Source: CAXMST01 sp032122625 (lineage in GTDB: Bacteria > Actinomycetota > Thermoleophilia > Solirubrobacterales > 70-9). From it: DNA of 5,445 nucleotides. The stretch covers positions 1 to 5,445 of the forward strand of contig JAQBGG010000084.1 of the NCBI GenBank assembly GCA_032122625.1, read 5' to 3'. Both the position numbers and the translations under genes were made by a program. The stretch's first letter is position 1. The number at the start of each line of letters is the position of its first letter. The notes below the pieces were generated by a model, which had not been told where the DNA came from, ran no database searches, and saw nothing but the letters and a program-made list of their open reading frames with translations. Shown here piece by piece: positions 5,351 through 5,445 of the stretch.

Positions 5351-5445
5351 ATGACGAGGACCAAGAGGTTTGCCGCGTTCGCCGTGGCAGCCGGCGCAGC
5401 CGTGCTGCTGCTGGCGCCAACGGCGATGGCCAGCCGTGAGTATGA
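5351..5445 (+). CDS. N-terminus of a secreted protein (partial)
   Basis: Only the first 31 residues are in the window. They form a textbook Sec signal peptide: basic start (MTRTKR), hydrophobic core (about 7-22, rich in A, V and L) and a cleavage site after TAMA (residue 27), before SREY. GAGGAGG (5340-5346) lies 4 bases before the ATG at 5351. Another in-frame ATG at 5348 is only one base from the Shine-Dalgarno, too close, so I prefer 5351. The gene begins 62 bases after the DUF427 stop on the same strand, so it may be the last gene of the sigma operon or a separately transcribed target of the sigma factor. The mature protein is out of view and its function cannot be stated. Confidence 0.75.
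   Translation, partial: MTRTKRFAAFAVAAGAAVLLLAPTAMASREY

Overview
The window is visibly GC-rich with strong G/C preference at third codon positions. It has GTG starts, 4-bp GTGA gene overlaps, a Tat-exported flavoenzyme and an ECF sigma factor with a zinc anti-sigma factor. This fits a chromosomal segment of a high-GC Gram-positive bacterium (actinobacterial sensu lato, possibly a soil Thermoleophilia-type lineage). The lineage is an inference from style and gene families; no rRNA or other marker is present.

Layout from left to right. (1) 2-163, plus strand: the C-terminal 53 residues of a probable membrane protein. (2) 317-1822, minus strand: a complete Tat-secreted FAD-dependent oxidoreductase of the berberine-bridge-enzyme type, convergent with (1). 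(3) 1918-1947: a perfect 13-bp-stem terminator. (4) 1978-3548, minus strand: a two-gene, translationally coupled operon for unrecognised polytopic membrane proteins. They are paralogs of each other, and the larger one is built from repeated two-helix units. (5) 3549-4099: a gene-poor stretch between the divergent operons. It holds what look like two truncated gene ends facing away from each other, a minus-strand fragment with an AHLVYG motif and a plus-strand end of a patatin-like phospholipase. (6) 4100-5288, plus strand: an ECF sigma factor, a small soluble zinc-finger (ZAS-type) anti-sigma factor and a DUF427 protein, each pair overlapping by 4 bp. (7) 5351 to the window end, plus strand: the signal peptide of a secreted protein that runs off the window.

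The most coherent system is the sigma/anti-sigma/DUF427 cassette, in which a small soluble zinc or thiol protein probably controls the sigma factor and the DUF427 protein is made in step with them. The least explained genes are the two membrane paralogs, which share a TLKMPxxAKxF motif on the predicted cytoplasmic side. No mobile element, CRISPR array, tRNA or rRNA was seen.
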